This document shows positions 1 to 8,519 of a DNA stretch of 31,781 bases, piece after piece. How positions within the stretch are numbered: position 1 is the stretch's first letter; the number at the start of each line of letters is the position of its first letter. The stretch comes from Flavobacteriales bacterium UBA3442 (GTDB lineage Bacteria; Bacteroidota; Bacteroidia; Flavobacteriales; Schleiferiaceae): positions 6,796-38,576 of the forward strand of contig DFSH01000037.1 in the NCBI GenBank assembly GCA_002378565.1, given 5' to 3'. Below the pieces are notes generated by a model, which did no database searches, had not been told where the DNA came from, and saw nothing but the letters and a program-made list of their open reading frames with translations. Position numbers and translations under genes: made by a program.

Positions 1-827
1 GTCACTTTATCGCCAGCCTTTTGATTGAAAACAAAAGAAGAACAAATGCCCGGGTTCACATCCATCCATCCATTTTTCTCGCGATCCCATGGCGGCGTAG
101 CAATACGGATGTTGAGTATCACAATGTTGCCTTCTGCTGGATGATTGGCCATGGAGTATGCACGGTAGATCGGCTCAGGGTTCTTCATCGTCAAATCCCA
201 GAGGCCAAACTTGTCCCACTCTGCCTGAAACTCATCGGGTTTTTTGCCCAATTTTGGATGCGCTGTGATATCGATGTTCTTGAAATCAATCGTTGTTTCT
301 GGCACGTCAACCTGAATGTAGCCGCCAGCTTCAAAATCCAAGGATTGACCCTCAGGTAATCGAACCACAAATTCCTTAATGAAGGATGCCACATTGTAGT
401 TGGACACCACTTCACATTCCCACTTCTTGATTCCAAATACCTCAGCAGGCACAACGATTTTCATGTCATTTTTGATCTTCACCTGACATGCCAGACGCCA
501 ATTGTCAGCAATTTCTTTGCGGTTGAAGTAGCCTACCTCTGTAGGAAGGATAGCCCCTCCGCCATCGGTCACCTGGCATTTACACATGCCACAGGTTCCT
601 CCGCCACCACAGGCTGATGGCAAGAAAACTTTCTGGCTGTTCAAGGTGTTGAGTACCGTGCTGCCCGATTCAATCTCAATGGCATCACCGTTGATGTCAA
701 GGGTTACTGGTCCAGAAGGCATCAAACGAGCCTTGGCTTGGAGAAGAATGGTCACCAAGGCAAGAATCACCGACAAAAAGACAGCGATGCTGATGATGAT
801 AATGGTAGATAATGCGAAGAAAGTCAT
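1..827 (-). CDS. nqrF: Na+-translocating NADH:quinone reductase subunit F (3' truncated by window edge)
   Basis: NqrF is the NADH-oxidising subunit of Na+-NQR; it passes electrons from FAD through a 2Fe-2S centre into the membrane complex. My translation from the ATG at 827 gives about 275 residues of an expected 400 or so, open to the window edge. Residues 5-30 form one membrane anchor. A plant-type ferredoxin domain follows, with cluster cysteines C73, C79, C82 and C114 at the spacing known for NqrF. The ferredoxin-reductase domain then begins, including the FAD-binding RAYSMAN motif. The NADH-binding C-terminus lies outside the window. The gene is the last of nqrA-F, 18 bases after nqrE. 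No frameshift was seen in the part present. Confidence 0.96.
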   Translation of the reverse strand, partial: MTFFALSTIIIISIAVFLSVILALVTILLQAKARLMPSGPVTLDINGDAIEIESGSTVLNTLNSQKVFLPSACGGGGTCGMCKCQVTDGGGAILPTEVGYFNRKEIADNWRLACQVKIKNDMKIVVPAEVFGIKKWECEVVSNYNVASFIKEFVVRLPEGQSLDFEAGGYIQVDVPETTIDFKNIDITAHPKLGKKPDEFQAEWDKFGLWDLTMKNPEPIYRAYSMANHPAEGNIVILNIRIATPPWDREKNGWMDVNPGICSSFVFNQKAGDKV

Positions 828-845
828 GCTTACTGAACTTAGCTG

Positions 846-1463
846 TTAAAGTTTGATTCCCATGAAACTCATGAAGGCCATGCCCATGAGTCCCGTGATG
901 ATGAAAGTGATGCCTAAACCACGCAAAGGGCCTGGCACATGAGAGTACTTGAGGCGCTCGCGAATGGCGGCAATGGCTACAACGGCTAGCAACCATCCAA
1001 TGCCTGAACCAAAGCCAAATACGGTTGCTTGGGTGATGGATGTATAGGCGCGCTCCTGCATGAAGAGTGAACCGCCCAAAATGGAACAATTCACAGCGAT
1101 CAAGGGCAGAAATATGCCTAAAGCTGAATACAAGGCAGGAGCAAATTTCTCAACCACCATCTCCACGAGCTGAACCATGGAAGCAATGACAGCGATGAAC
1201 ATGATGAAGCTCAAAAAGCTCAAATCCACCTCAACAAACTCAGGGTCTAGCCACGATAAAGCCCCTTCCTTGAGTACATAGTTCTCAAGCAGATAGTTCA
1301 CCGGCAGGGTGATTGTAAGGACAAAGGTCACAGCCAATCCAAGGCCGACACCTGTTTTCACCGTTTTAGAAACGGCCAAATACGAGCACATGCCTAAGAA
1401 ATAGGCAAAAATCATATTCTCTATGAAGATGCTTTTGACAAAGATGTTGATGAGTTCTTGCAT
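846..1463 (-). CDS. nqrE: Na+-NQR subunit E
   Basis: Integral membrane subunit of the sodium-pumping NADH:quinone reductase. NqrD and NqrE are homologous, inverted-topology subunits that together hold a membrane iron centre and form part of the Na+ path. The 205-residue product has the usual family length and about six hydrophobic helices. It starts with the family-typical [17 protein letters not shown] region, and the [12 protein letters not shown] stretch carries the cysteine expected in the first half; a second cysteine sits in the VNCSILGG stretch. The gene is 11 bases downstream of nqrD and 18 bases upstream of nqrF in the operon. Confidence 0.96.
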   Translation of the reverse strand: MQELINIFVKSIFIENMIFAYFLGMCSYLAVSKTVKTGVGLGLAVTFVLTITLPVNYLLENYVLKEGALSWLDPEFVEVDLSFLSFIMFIAVIASMVQLVEMVVEKFAPALYSALGIFLPLIAVNCSILGGSLFMQERAYTSITQATVFGFGSGIGWLLAVVAIAAIRERLKYSHVPGPLRGLGITFIITGLMGMAFMSFMGIKL

Positions 1464-1474
1464 GGTAGTATGTC

Positions 1475-2140
1475 TTAGTCCTTTTCAATCAATGAAGGCG
1501 TCTTTGCACGCTGTATCCAAATCACAATGGCCACAACGATGAGAGCCATTGGCGGCAATAACATCATGCCGTTGTTGGTGTAGCCCATGTCGTAGACCCC
1601 AAGCTGAGCCATGATAGGGTAATCAAAGAGGGTGCCATTGCCAAGCAGCTCGCGGAAAAAAGCCACCAACAACAAGATGCCTGCATAGGCAACACCATTC
1701 CCCACCCCATCAAGGAAGGCCTTCCAAGGCGAATTCCCGAGGGAAAAGGCCTCTATGCGACCCATGATGATGCAATTGGTGATGATCAAACCAACAAACA
1801 CAGACAATTCCTTGCTTACATCGTAGACAAAGGCCTTGAGCACTTGGTCAACGAGGATAACCATCAAGGCTACCACAACAAGCTGTACAATGATTCGGAT
1901 GCGATTGGGAATCAAATTTCTCAGCAATGAGGTCAACACATTGGCTGCCGCCATCACGACAATCACGGAGATGCCCATGACCAATGCTGGCTTCATTTTT
2001 ACTGTGATCGCCAACGCTGAACAAATACCCAAAACCTGAACTGTGATGGGGTTGTTTTCATTCATGGGATCGATAAGGAGCCTGCGATTCTTCTTAGAGA
2101 ACAGGGGCTCGCGTGCGGTTTTTTCCATTGCCTTACTCAT
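1475..2140 (-). CDS. nqrD: Na+-NQR subunit D
   Basis: Membrane subunit paired with NqrE around the intramembrane iron centre of Na+-NQR. I chose the ATG at 2140, giving [20 protein letters not shown] and 221 residues. NqrD homologues begin a few residues before EPLFSKKNR, and this ATG lies in an 8-base overlap (ATGAGTAA) with the nqrC stop, suggesting translational coupling. An upstream in-frame start at 2173 would run further into nqrC and is less likely. The [13 protein letters not shown] segment and the later ITNCIIMGR segment carry the conserved cysteines of the two half-repeats. About six membrane helices are visible. Confidence 0.95.
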   Translation of the reverse strand: MSKAMEKTAREPLFSKKNRRLLIDPMNENNPITVQVLGICSALAITVKMKPALVMGISVIVVMAAANVLTSLLRNLIPNRIRIIVQLVVVALMVILVDQVLKAFVYDVSKELSVFVGLIITNCIIMGRIEAFSLGNSPWKAFLDGVGNGVAYAGILLLVAFFRELLGNGTLFDYPIMAQLGVYDMGYTNNGMMLLPPMALIVVAIVIWIQRAKTPSLIEKD

Positions 2141-2876
2141 GATTTGTGTTGCTGCTGTCAGCGAGGGTTTCAATGTGGGTTTCCACGGTAGATTCAGCCA
2201 CCTGTTTCAACAAGTAAGCTTTGTAGGGGATCAAGCAGTCTTCCAACATGTATTGAACGCCAACTGAGGTGATGGTTCCGCCAGATATGCCATCCACTTG
2301 CTGGTTGGTCCTTGCGTCGCCCTTGCGGACTTCAATGCCATCATAGCTGTCAGAGAAAATGATTTTCCCGGGGAACTGATCCTGGAAAATGGCTGTTGAG
2401 ATCTCCGCACCCAATCCAGGTGTTTCCTTTAAATGATTGAAGGAGGCACCGTAAATGGTGTTGGCATCCGATTGCAAGCTGATGAAGCCCCAGATGGGAC
2501 CCCAAAGACCCTTGCCACGTAAGGGTAAAATGTAATAGGTGTTATCCTGGTAGGTAGCGACAAACAAAGGCACTGAGCGCTTGTTAGAAGGCACCTTGAC
2601 AGCATTTGCCATGTCCAAGTCGAAGGCTGAAACCTCTGATTCAATGACTTCGCCACTTCTGATCACTAATTGCTCAACGATGACACTGTTGAAAAGGGAA
2701 TCAGGGTTCTCAGAAACCAAGCCAATTGAGGCTAAGATGTTGGACTTTTTCTCCAAAACCATATTGGCATCTTGGAAAGGTTTGAGTACGGTGGCTGCGA
2801 CTGAAAGCAGTACGGCCACAATCACCACCATGATGATGGAGAATAGGTAAGTATAACGGTTGCTGTTGACGTCCAT
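2133..2876 (-). CDS. nqrC: Na+-NQR subunit C (covalent FMN subunit)
   Basis: NqrC carries a covalently bound FMN on the periplasmic side of Na+-NQR. The ATG at 2876 gives 247 residues starting MDVNSNRYTYLFSIIMVVIV, with a single N-terminal membrane helix directly after the start. It lies one base after the nqrB stop (TAA-C-ATG). A longer in-frame option at 2945 would overlap nqrB by 68 bases and is rejected. The flavinylation site reads DGISGGTITS, so the FMN-bearing threonine would be T201. The usual motif is SGAT; here it is SGGT. The LRGKGLWGPIWGF and KETPGLGAEIS blocks of the FMN-binding domain are intact. The ApbE-type flavin transferase needed for FMN attachment is not in this window. 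Confidence 0.95.
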   Translation of the reverse strand: MDVNSNRYTYLFSIIMVVIVAVLLSVAATVLKPFQDANMVLEKKSNILASIGLVSENPDSLFNSVIVEQLVIRSGEVIESEVSAFDLDMANAVKVPSNKRSVPLFVATYQDNTYYILPLRGKGLWGPIWGFISLQSDANTIYGASFNHLKETPGLGAEISTAIFQDQFPGKIIFSDSYDGIEVRKGDARTNQQVDGISGGTITSVGVQYMLEDCLIPYKAYLLKQVAESTVETHIETLADSSNTNHE

Positions 2877-2877
2877 G

Positions 2878-4083
2878 TTACGAGGCTTTAACGGTTGATC
2901 GTTTTTGACGACGGCTGATGTTTGCGGCAACCACGTAGTGGTCAATCAAAGGGGCCATGACATTCATGAACAGAATGGCCAGCATCACGCCTTCTGGGTA
3001 GGCGGGGTTGAAGACGCGAATGATGATGCTCAACATACCAACCAAGAATCCAAAAATCCATTTGCCACGCTCTGTGTGAGCAGATGAGACGGGATCTGTG
3101 GCCATGAACACGATACCAAAGGCAAAACCACCATACAGCAAGTGCTCATAAAATGGCATAGCCATATAGACCTGCTGTTCTGGTGAAATCATGTACGATG
3201 CCAGCCCATTAAAAATCCATCCCATCAAAAGGGCGCCCATGACAGCAGACAGCATGATTTTCCAGGAAGCAATGCGTGTGACAATAAGCAAAACGGCACC
3301 CAACAGGATCATTACTACTGATGTCTCACCAATGGATCCAGGAATGATGCCAATAAAGGCATCCCAAGCAGAGTATGAACTGCTTCCTGTGGCTGCCATC
3401 TCACCCAAGGCAGTGGCGCCAGAGTAACCATCAACGACAGACTGGCCAGCCTCGGTCGTGGTATTGACCCAGGCCTTGTCGCCAGACATGACACTAGGGT
3501 AAGCAAAAAAGGCAAAGGCTCGAGCAGTTAGCGCAATGTTCAAAATGTTCATACCTGTTCCACCAAAGACTTCCTTAGCAATCAACACAGCAAAAATAGT
3601 TGACACCGCAATCATCCATAATGGCATGTCCAATGGCATGATCAACGGGATCAGTATGCCAGACACCAAGAAGCCTTCTGCAACGGCATGCTTGTTCTTG
3701 AAAGCAAATACCATCTCAACACCTAGGCCAGCAGCGTAGGTTACCAAAATCATGGGAACAAGTCGCCATGCGCCAAACAAGGCATTGTCAAGGGTTAAGA
3801 ATTGCGAAATCAAGTCACCGTCCACCAACAAGCCTAAAGCCTTGTAATGCTGGTAGCCTGCATTGAACAAGCCAAACAGCAGGGCTGGCATCAAAGCAAA
3901 AATCACTGTCACCATGGTGCGCTTGAGATCAATGGCATCGCGCACATGGGATCCATTGTCGGTGTTGTGATCCGGAACAAACATCATGGTTTCCAAAGCA
4001 TTATGCATAGGCATCAGTGCTTTGAACTTGCCATCAGTGACTGCAGGTCGGGTAGCGTCAAAGATGTTTTGTAAAAATTTCAT
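2878..4083 (-). CDS. nqrB: Na+-NQR subunit B
   Basis: NqrB is the large membrane subunit of the sodium pump; it binds FMN covalently and riboflavin and takes part in quinone reduction. The product is 401 residues, the usual family length, with about ten hydrophobic helices. The flavinylation motif reads VVDGYSGATALGE, placing the FMN threonine at T224. The N-terminus (MKFLQNIFDATRPAVTDGKF) matches the family pattern for a start at this ATG. GGTGMNILN and the C-terminal FMATDPVSSAHTERGKW block are conserved. The gene follows nqrA by 15 bases and precedes nqrC by one base. Confidence 0.97.
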   Translation of the reverse strand: MKFLQNIFDATRPAVTDGKFKALMPMHNALETMMFVPDHNTDNGSHVRDAIDLKRTMVTVIFALMPALLFGLFNAGYQHYKALGLLVDGDLISQFLTLDNALFGAWRLVPMILVTYAAGLGVEMVFAFKNKHAVAEGFLVSGILIPLIMPLDMPLWMIAVSTIFAVLIAKEVFGGTGMNILNIALTARAFAFFAYPSVMSGDKAWVNTTTEAGQSVVDGYSGATALGEMAATGSSSYSAWDAFIGIIPGSIGETSVVMILLGAVLLIVTRIASWKIMLSAVMGALLMGWIFNGLASYMISPEQQVYMAMPFYEHLLYGGFAFGIVFMATDPVSSAHTERGKWIFGFLVGMLSIIIRVFNPAYPEGVMLAILFMNVMAPLIDHYVVAANISRRQKRSTVKAS

Positions 4084-4098
4084 ATCCAGAGTTCGTGA

Positions 4099-5442
4099 TT
4101 AGTTCATTTCTGCATGAAGCATATCCAAGGCGCTACGCACCAAAGACTGCAAAGGTTGCTTGGAGGTACATATCACCTCGCACAAGGCAAAATCTTCTTC
4201 AACCACTTCATAAGCACCGAGGGCTTCCATGCTCTCTAGGTCATTGGCCCACATGGCCTTGAGTAATTGATTTGGAAGGATGTCAAAAGGGAATACGCGA
4301 TCGTATTCACCCGTCATGACAAAATTCCTGTCTTCACCATTCATCTTGGTACTTAGGTCATACTTGCGATGAGGAAACATCCAAGAAATGAAGGTTCGGT
4401 TTTTAGAGAACTTCCTGATATTGGGCAATACCCAGCCAAAAAACTCTGTGCCCTCACCTTCAGGGATGGCTGTGAGTTGGTTAGCATTGTATGAAAGGAA
4501 CCCATCCTTGCCGACTGCTTGGCCTGTCAATACAGAGCCGGAAATCACGCGGTAGGTGCGGTCGACTCTCAAAGCCTCATCCATGACTGAAGTCAATTGC
4601 ATGCAAGGCATAGCTTTCACGTAGGATGGGTCAACAAACCCTGTACCACCCATGGTGATCACGCGCTCTAGGTGAACTTCTCCTAAACGGAAAAACTGAC
4701 CCAAGATGGCCACGTCTTGCGCATCAATGGCCCACACAACCTCACCTTTATTCAAGGGGGAAACATGAGCAATGTGCACCGATGTGTTGCCGGCAGGGTG
4801 CTGGCCTTGAAAGCGATGGATCTCAACATTTTCAGCACCAACAAGCGCGGTGGACGACTCGTCCTCTGCAATGGAAAGCACCGTTTTTGAAGCTAGCAAG
4901 CTCAACACCTTGATACCTGACTGAAAATCCATTTCACGACCCTTGAGGGTGATGGATGCCTCAGGAGCAAATGGCGCAGTGGCCATGGCGTTAATGAATA
5001 CCGCCTTGGGTTGATCATTCGGGTTGGCAATGATGCCATAGGGACGCATCTCGAGCATGGTCCAAAGGCCAGACGCTGTCAAACGCTCAATGACTTCATC
5101 GCGATTGGCAGGATGACCTTTAGGGAAGCTAGCGTAGGCTTGGACGGCATCCGCCTCGATAAGTACGTGCTCAAGGCGACGCTTTGCACCGCGAACAATG
5201 GATGTCACCACGCCGCTTACCGGGGAAGTGATGCGAATTCTATCATCCTTTTTATGAAAGAGAATGCTGTCTCCAGCGAGGACTTTATCCCCTTCTTTCA
5301 CGGCAAGCTTTGGCACTAAACCAAGGTAACTATCTGGCGTAATTGCAAAGGTGGTTGTGCTTTCCAGTGTGCCCAATAGATCTGAAGGACTCCCCATGAT
5401 GGGAAGGGTCATTCCTTTCTGCACTACGTGTGTCTTAAACAT
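4099..5442 (-). CDS. nqrA: Na+-NQR subunit A
   Basis: NqrA is the soluble cytoplasmic subunit of Na+-NQR associated with quinone binding. It has no membrane segment. The 447-residue length is normal for the family. Recognisable blocks include the biotinyl-lipoyl-like N-terminal part (LVPKLAVKEGDKVLAGDSIL, then ITSPVSGVVTSIVRGAKRR), the GRMGGTG-like ITMGGTGFVDPSYVKAM region, and a C-terminal stretch ending LALCEVICTSK-like (residues DFALCEVICTSK). It is the first gene of nqrA-F and shares an 85-base divergent region with the T9SS plug gene. An exact TAACTTTG box 31 bases upstream of the ATG is the likely operon promoter. Confidence 0.96.
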   Translation of the reverse strand: MFKTHVVQKGMTLPIMGSPSDLLGTLESTTTFAITPDSYLGLVPKLAVKEGDKVLAGDSILFHKKDDRIRITSPVSGVVTSIVRGAKRRLEHVLIEADAVQAYASFPKGHPANRDEVIERLTASGLWTMLEMRPYGIIANPNDQPKAVFINAMATAPFAPEASITLKGREMDFQSGIKVLSLLASKTVLSIAEDESSTALVGAENVEIHRFQGQHPAGNTSVHIAHVSPLNKGEVVWAIDAQDVAILGQFFRLGEVHLERVITMGGTGFVDPSYVKAMPCMQLTSVMDEALRVDRTYRVISGSVLTGQAVGKDGFLSYNANQLTAIPEGEGTEFFGWVLPNIRKFSKNRTFISWMFPHRKYDLSTKMNGEDRNFVMTGEYDRVFPFDILPNQLLKAMWANDLESMEALGAYEVVEEDFALCEVICTSKQPLQSLVRSALDMLHAEMN

Positions 5443-5473
5443 GTCCCAAGTTTTAGGGTGAAAAATTTTGCCG

Positions 5474-5481
5474 CAAAGTTA
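5474..5481 (-). promoter_or_regulatory. -7 box for nqrA-F
   Basis: TAACTTTG read on the minus strand is an exact match to the Bacteroidota -7 consensus TAnnTTTG. It sits 31 bases before the nqrA ATG, predicting a leader of about 25-28 bases. No convincing -33 TTTG element was found at the usual spacing. Confidence 0.6.
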
Positions 5482-5527
5482 CAATACATAAGAGCTAGGG
5501 ACGAAGTTTTTATCAACTTTACATCCC

Positions 5528-6844
5528 ATGAGCAACTTAAAGTTATTCACACTATCCCTGATGTTTTCGCCAGCCTTGGCTTATGCCCAATTTGCACCGG
5601 ATTGGCTTGTGGCTGAAGGTATCCATTCCGTGCAATGGCATGTGCTTGGTGATCCACAAAGTTTGACGGTGGTTCCCTTGGGTGAAACTGGCAGCCTCCG
5701 TTTAGCTTTTGATGACTTCTACCAAAGCACGACCCCATTCAATTACACCTGGCAGCATTGCAACCGCGACTGGCAACCTAGCGGTCTGAACCATTCAGAG
5801 GCCATTGAGGGGTTCATGGAGTCGCAATTACCTGATGGCATACTGTCATTCAATACCTACCAACCCTACAGCCACATGAGCACCATCCTGCCCCACAGTG
5901 ATTGCATGCCTAGGGTTTCAGGCAATTACTACTTGATTATTTTTGGTGAAAGTCAAATGGACACCTTGTTGAAACTTCCAGCGGTGTTTGTGAATCAGAA
6001 AACCCAGCTCTCCGGAGGCATCCATCGCACAAGCCTGATGGGACTGAGGCAAAGCCATCAAGAAATTGATATGATCGTTGACATGCGCGATATCTCCGTG
6101 CTCAACCCTTTCAAGGATGTGGCCTTGTCCATCATACAGAACAGAAATTGGCGAAGCACCAAGCAGCTAGCGCCACGGTTTTTGCGCAATGGGGTGATGG
6201 ACTTTGACCGTGATGATGGCAGCAATTGCTTCCCTGGCGGCAACCATTTTCGCTATATCGACAACAAAAACCTCCCTGTACCTAGCCTGCGCGTTTCTCG
6301 CTATGAACTCAATGAACGCTGGGTGGCCTTTGTTGACGAGGAAATTGCTCGTGGCATCCTGTACCCAACCCATCAACAAGATGGCCAAGGTGTGTTTGTC
6401 CCTAGAAAGCAAGGATCTGATGATGAGGGCATTGAAGCAGATTACTTGTGGATGGATCTTTTCCTTAAAGACAATGAAGGCAAAGGGCATCGACAACTGC
6501 ATGTGTTGGGGGATTTCAATGCCTACCAACCACACCTTGACAATCAATTACTCTACGATGAGATCGAGCAGGCTTACCGGGGACGCATCATGGTCAAGCA
6601 AGGTTATTTAGAGTACCTGATCGCTGATGAGAGCCGCTCATCAACTGATGAATCAAGTCAATGGTCAGCTGACAAAATACAATGGTCAGAAGGCAATCAC
6701 TGGGAAACCAACAACCGCTACACCGTCATTGTCTACCTCAGATCCTGGGGCGCAAGGCATGATGAAGCAATGGGCATGATGACCCTGGACAGTCGCAATG
6801 CCATGGGACTCAAAGCTTTGGAGTTAAGGGTAGGCAATCCATGA
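5528..6844 (+). CDS. type IX secretion translocon plug protein (DUF5103)
   Basis: A DUF5103 family protein. In Flavobacterium this family is the periplasmic Plug that closes the SprA channel of the type IX secretion translocon. The 438-residue product starts with a signal peptide ending around A18-Y19-A20 before Q21, so it should be exported. Family landmarks are a beta-rich N-terminal domain with LRLAFDDF, a YTWQHCNRDWQPS stretch, the FNTYQPYSHM block, and RVSGNYYLIIFG. A second domain includes LHVLGDFNAY near residues 326-335 and a C-terminal WETNNRYTVIVYLR region. The assignment rests on recall of the family pattern. It stands alone here: no spr, por or gld gene is adjacent. The gene is divergent from nqrA; only a poor -7 match (CAACTTTA, 5514-5521) precedes it. 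Confidence 0.85.
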   Translation: MSNLKLFTLSLMFSPALAYAQFAPDWLVAEGIHSVQWHVLGDPQSLTVVPLGETGSLRLAFDDFYQSTTPFNYTWQHCNRDWQPSGLNHSEAIEGFMESQLPDGILSFNTYQPYSHMSTILPHSDCMPRVSGNYYLIIFGESQMDTLLKLPAVFVNQKTQLSGGIHRTSLMGLRQSHQEIDMIVDMRDISVLNPFKDVALSIIQNRNWRSTKQLAPRFLRNGVMDFDRDDGSNCFPGGNHFRYIDNKNLPVPSLRVSRYELNERWVAFVDEEIARGILYPTHQQDGQGVFVPRKQGSDDEGIEADYLWMDLFLKDNEGKGHRQLHVLGDFNAYQPHLDNQLLYDEIEQAYRGRIMVKQGYLEYLIADESRSSTDESSQWSADKIQWSEGNHWETNNRYTVIVYLRSWGARHDEAMGMMTLDSRNAMGLKALELRVGNP

Positions 6845-6853
6845 GGCCAAGCG

Positions 6854-6861
6854 TATGTTTG
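6854..6861 (+). promoter_or_regulatory. -7 box for the Sua5-type gene, 4 bases before ATG
   Basis: TATGTTTG matches TAnnTTTG exactly and is followed by CTGC and then the ATG at 6866. Transcription starting a few bases after the box would begin at or next to the start codon. It lies in the 21-base gap after the plug gene, so the downstream gene can be transcribed independently. Confidence 0.5.
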
Positions 6862-6865
6862 CTGC

Positions 6866-7804
6866 ATGGACATTGAGCAGGCAAAACACACCCTAGACAG
6901 CGGTGGATTGGTGGCCATTCCCACTGAAACAGTTTACGGACTGGCGGCAAACGCTACAGATGCAGATGCTGTTACCCGAATTTTTTCAGTGAAAAATCGC
7001 CCGTTTTTTGACCCACTCATTCTTCATACACCTAGCCTTGACATGATGGAAACCTATAGCCAGTCAGGCTTGCCCCCATTGGCAATGCAGCTGGCTGAGC
7101 GTTTCATGCCTGGCCCCTTAACCTTCGTGCTACCTAAGGCTGATTCTGTGCCAGACATTGTCACCTCGGGCATGGAATCGGTAGCCATGCGGATCCCTAA
7201 CCATCCCATGACATTGGATTTACTCCGTTCCCTGGACTACCCATTGGCAGCGCCAAGCGCAAACCCTTTTGGTTATGTGTCACCCACCAGTGCAGCGCAT
7301 GTCAGGCAACAATTGGGTGGCGCCATTGATGGCATCATCGACGGTGGACCTTGTGCCGTAGGTCTTGAATCAACGATTGTGTCTTTTCTTGAGATGCAGC
7401 CACTGGTCTTGCGCTTAGGCGGCACGCCTTTAGAAGCCATTGAAGACTGCCTGCACATGAAGCTGAAACGTCAGACCTCATCAAGCCAACCAAAGGCCCC
7501 TGGGCAATTATCCAGCCACTACTCACCCGGCAGGGTGGTAATCCCACACCCTCATGGCTGTGATTGGCAGGCCATTGATTGGAACCTAACCACAGATGAC
7601 GCCATCAGCTGGCTGCCTCAAAGCAATGCTTCACAGAGCTTCACACAAAGCGGTGACGACCGAGAAGGCGCTCAATCCTTGTTTCATTTGCTGCGATCTG
7701 TTGACAATGGCAAAACCGGGCCTGTTCACGTGGAGTTAGCGCCAGACAAGGGTCTTGGCAAGGCAATCAATGACCGAATTAAGCGGTCCGCCCACCAGGC
7801 CTGA
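6866..7804 (+). CDS. L-threonylcarbamoyladenylate synthase, Sua5 type
   Basis: Makes threonylcarbamoyl-AMP from threonine, bicarbonate and ATP, the first step of t6A37 modification in ANN-decoding tRNAs. The N-terminal YrdC domain (about residues 1-190) shows IPTETVYGLAANA, the K43-x-R45 pair in SVKNRP, APSANPFG with the conserved SxN, and GGPCAVGLESTIV. The remaining 120 residues hold the Sua5 C-terminal domain, introduced by APGQLSSHYSPGR. At 312 residues it is the long Sua5 form and not the short TsaC form. The 3' end overlaps the convergent lptB gene by 26 bases. MtaB, which acts on t6A37, is encoded later in the window. Confidence 0.95.
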   Translation: MDIEQAKHTLDSGGLVAIPTETVYGLAANATDADAVTRIFSVKNRPFFDPLILHTPSLDMMETYSQSGLPPLAMQLAERFMPGPLTFVLPKADSVPDIVTSGMESVAMRIPNHPMTLDLLRSLDYPLAAPSANPFGYVSPTSAAHVRQQLGGAIDGIIDGGPCAVGLESTIVSFLEMQPLVLRLGGTPLEAIEDCLHMKLKRQTSSSQPKAPGQLSSHYSPGRVVIPHPHGCDWQAIDWNLTTDDAISWLPQSNASQSFTQSGDDREGAQSLFHLLRSVDNGKTGPVHVELAPDKGLGKAINDRIKRSAHQA

Positions 7805-8519
7805 GCTTGAAATTCTGACCTAAGTAGACCTTGCGAACCACAGGGTCAGCCGCCAGTTCCTCTGCGCTGCCGTGCTTGAGGATTTTTCCTTCAAACATCA
7901 AGTAGGTTCTGTCTGTGATGGCTAGGGTTTCTTGCACATTGTGATCCGTGATCAAGACACCAATGTTGCGATCAACAAGGCGTGAAACGATGTGCTGTAT
8001 GTCTTCTACAGCAATGGGATCAACCCCCGCAAAGGGCTCGTCCAATAAGATAAATCGTGGATCAGAAGCCAAGCATCGGGCAATTTCTGCCCGTCTTCGC
8101 TCTCCACCTGAGAGCAAATCTCCCCGGTGGTTGGCCAGTTTGCTCAAGCCAAACTCATCCAGAAGCACTGCTGTTTTAGCCTTGATGTCTGCCTTGCTGA
8201 ATCCGCGCCATTCAAAGACTGCAGCAACATTGTCTTCAACAGTCATTTTACGAAAAATGGACGGCTCTTGAGCCAGGTAGCCGATGCCGTGTTTTGCCCT
8301 TTGGTGCATTGGCATTCGTGTGATATCCATGCCATCAAGGATGATGGTTCCCTTGTCGGCTTTCACCATGCCAACCACGGCATAAAAAGAGGTGGTTTTT
8401 CCGGCGCCATTGGGCCCCAATAGACCCACAATCTCCCCTTGTGACACGTTAAAACTCACCCCATCAACGACGGCGCGTCGCTTGTAGACTTTGGTGATGT
8501 TGTTGACAGAGAGGCTCAT
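7779..8519 (-). CDS. lptB: LPS export ABC transporter ATP-binding protein LptB
   Basis: Cytoplasmic ATPase of the LptB2FG complex that drives lipopolysaccharide from the inner membrane towards LptC/A/D. The 246-residue protein is a single ABC domain: Walker A GPNGAGKT (35-42), Q-loop LAQEPSIFRKM, signature LSGGE (136-140), Walker B ILLDEP (157-162) and the H-loop histidine H193. The LSGGERRRAEIARCLA stretch and the IEDIQ-like VEDIQHIV region are LptB-typical. LptF, G and C are not in the window. The start overlaps the tatC stop by four bases (ATGA), so the two genes are probably co-transcribed. The 3' end overlaps the Sua5-type gene on the other strand. Confidence 0.95.
   Translation of the reverse strand: MSLSVNNITKVYKRRAVVDGVSFNVSQGEIVGLLGPNGAGKTTSFYAVVGMVKADKGTIILDGMDITRMPMHQRAKHGIGYLAQEPSIFRKMTVEDNVAAVFEWRGFSKADIKAKTAVLLDEFGLSKLANHRGDLLSGGERRRAEIARCLASDPRFILLDEPFAGVDPIAVEDIQHIVSRLVDRNIGVLITDHNVQETLAITDRTYLMFEGKILKHGSAEELAADPVVRKVYLGQNFKLRPGGRTA

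Noticed and set aside
697..1089. 130-residue minus-strand frame across the nqrE-nqrF junction
   Set aside because: It overlaps both nqr genes in a different frame and resembles no protein; both nqr frames are clearly coding.
2141..2173. Longer start of nqrD
   Set aside because: Family N-termini begin close to EPLFSKKNR and the ATG at 2140 is coupled to the nqrC stop.
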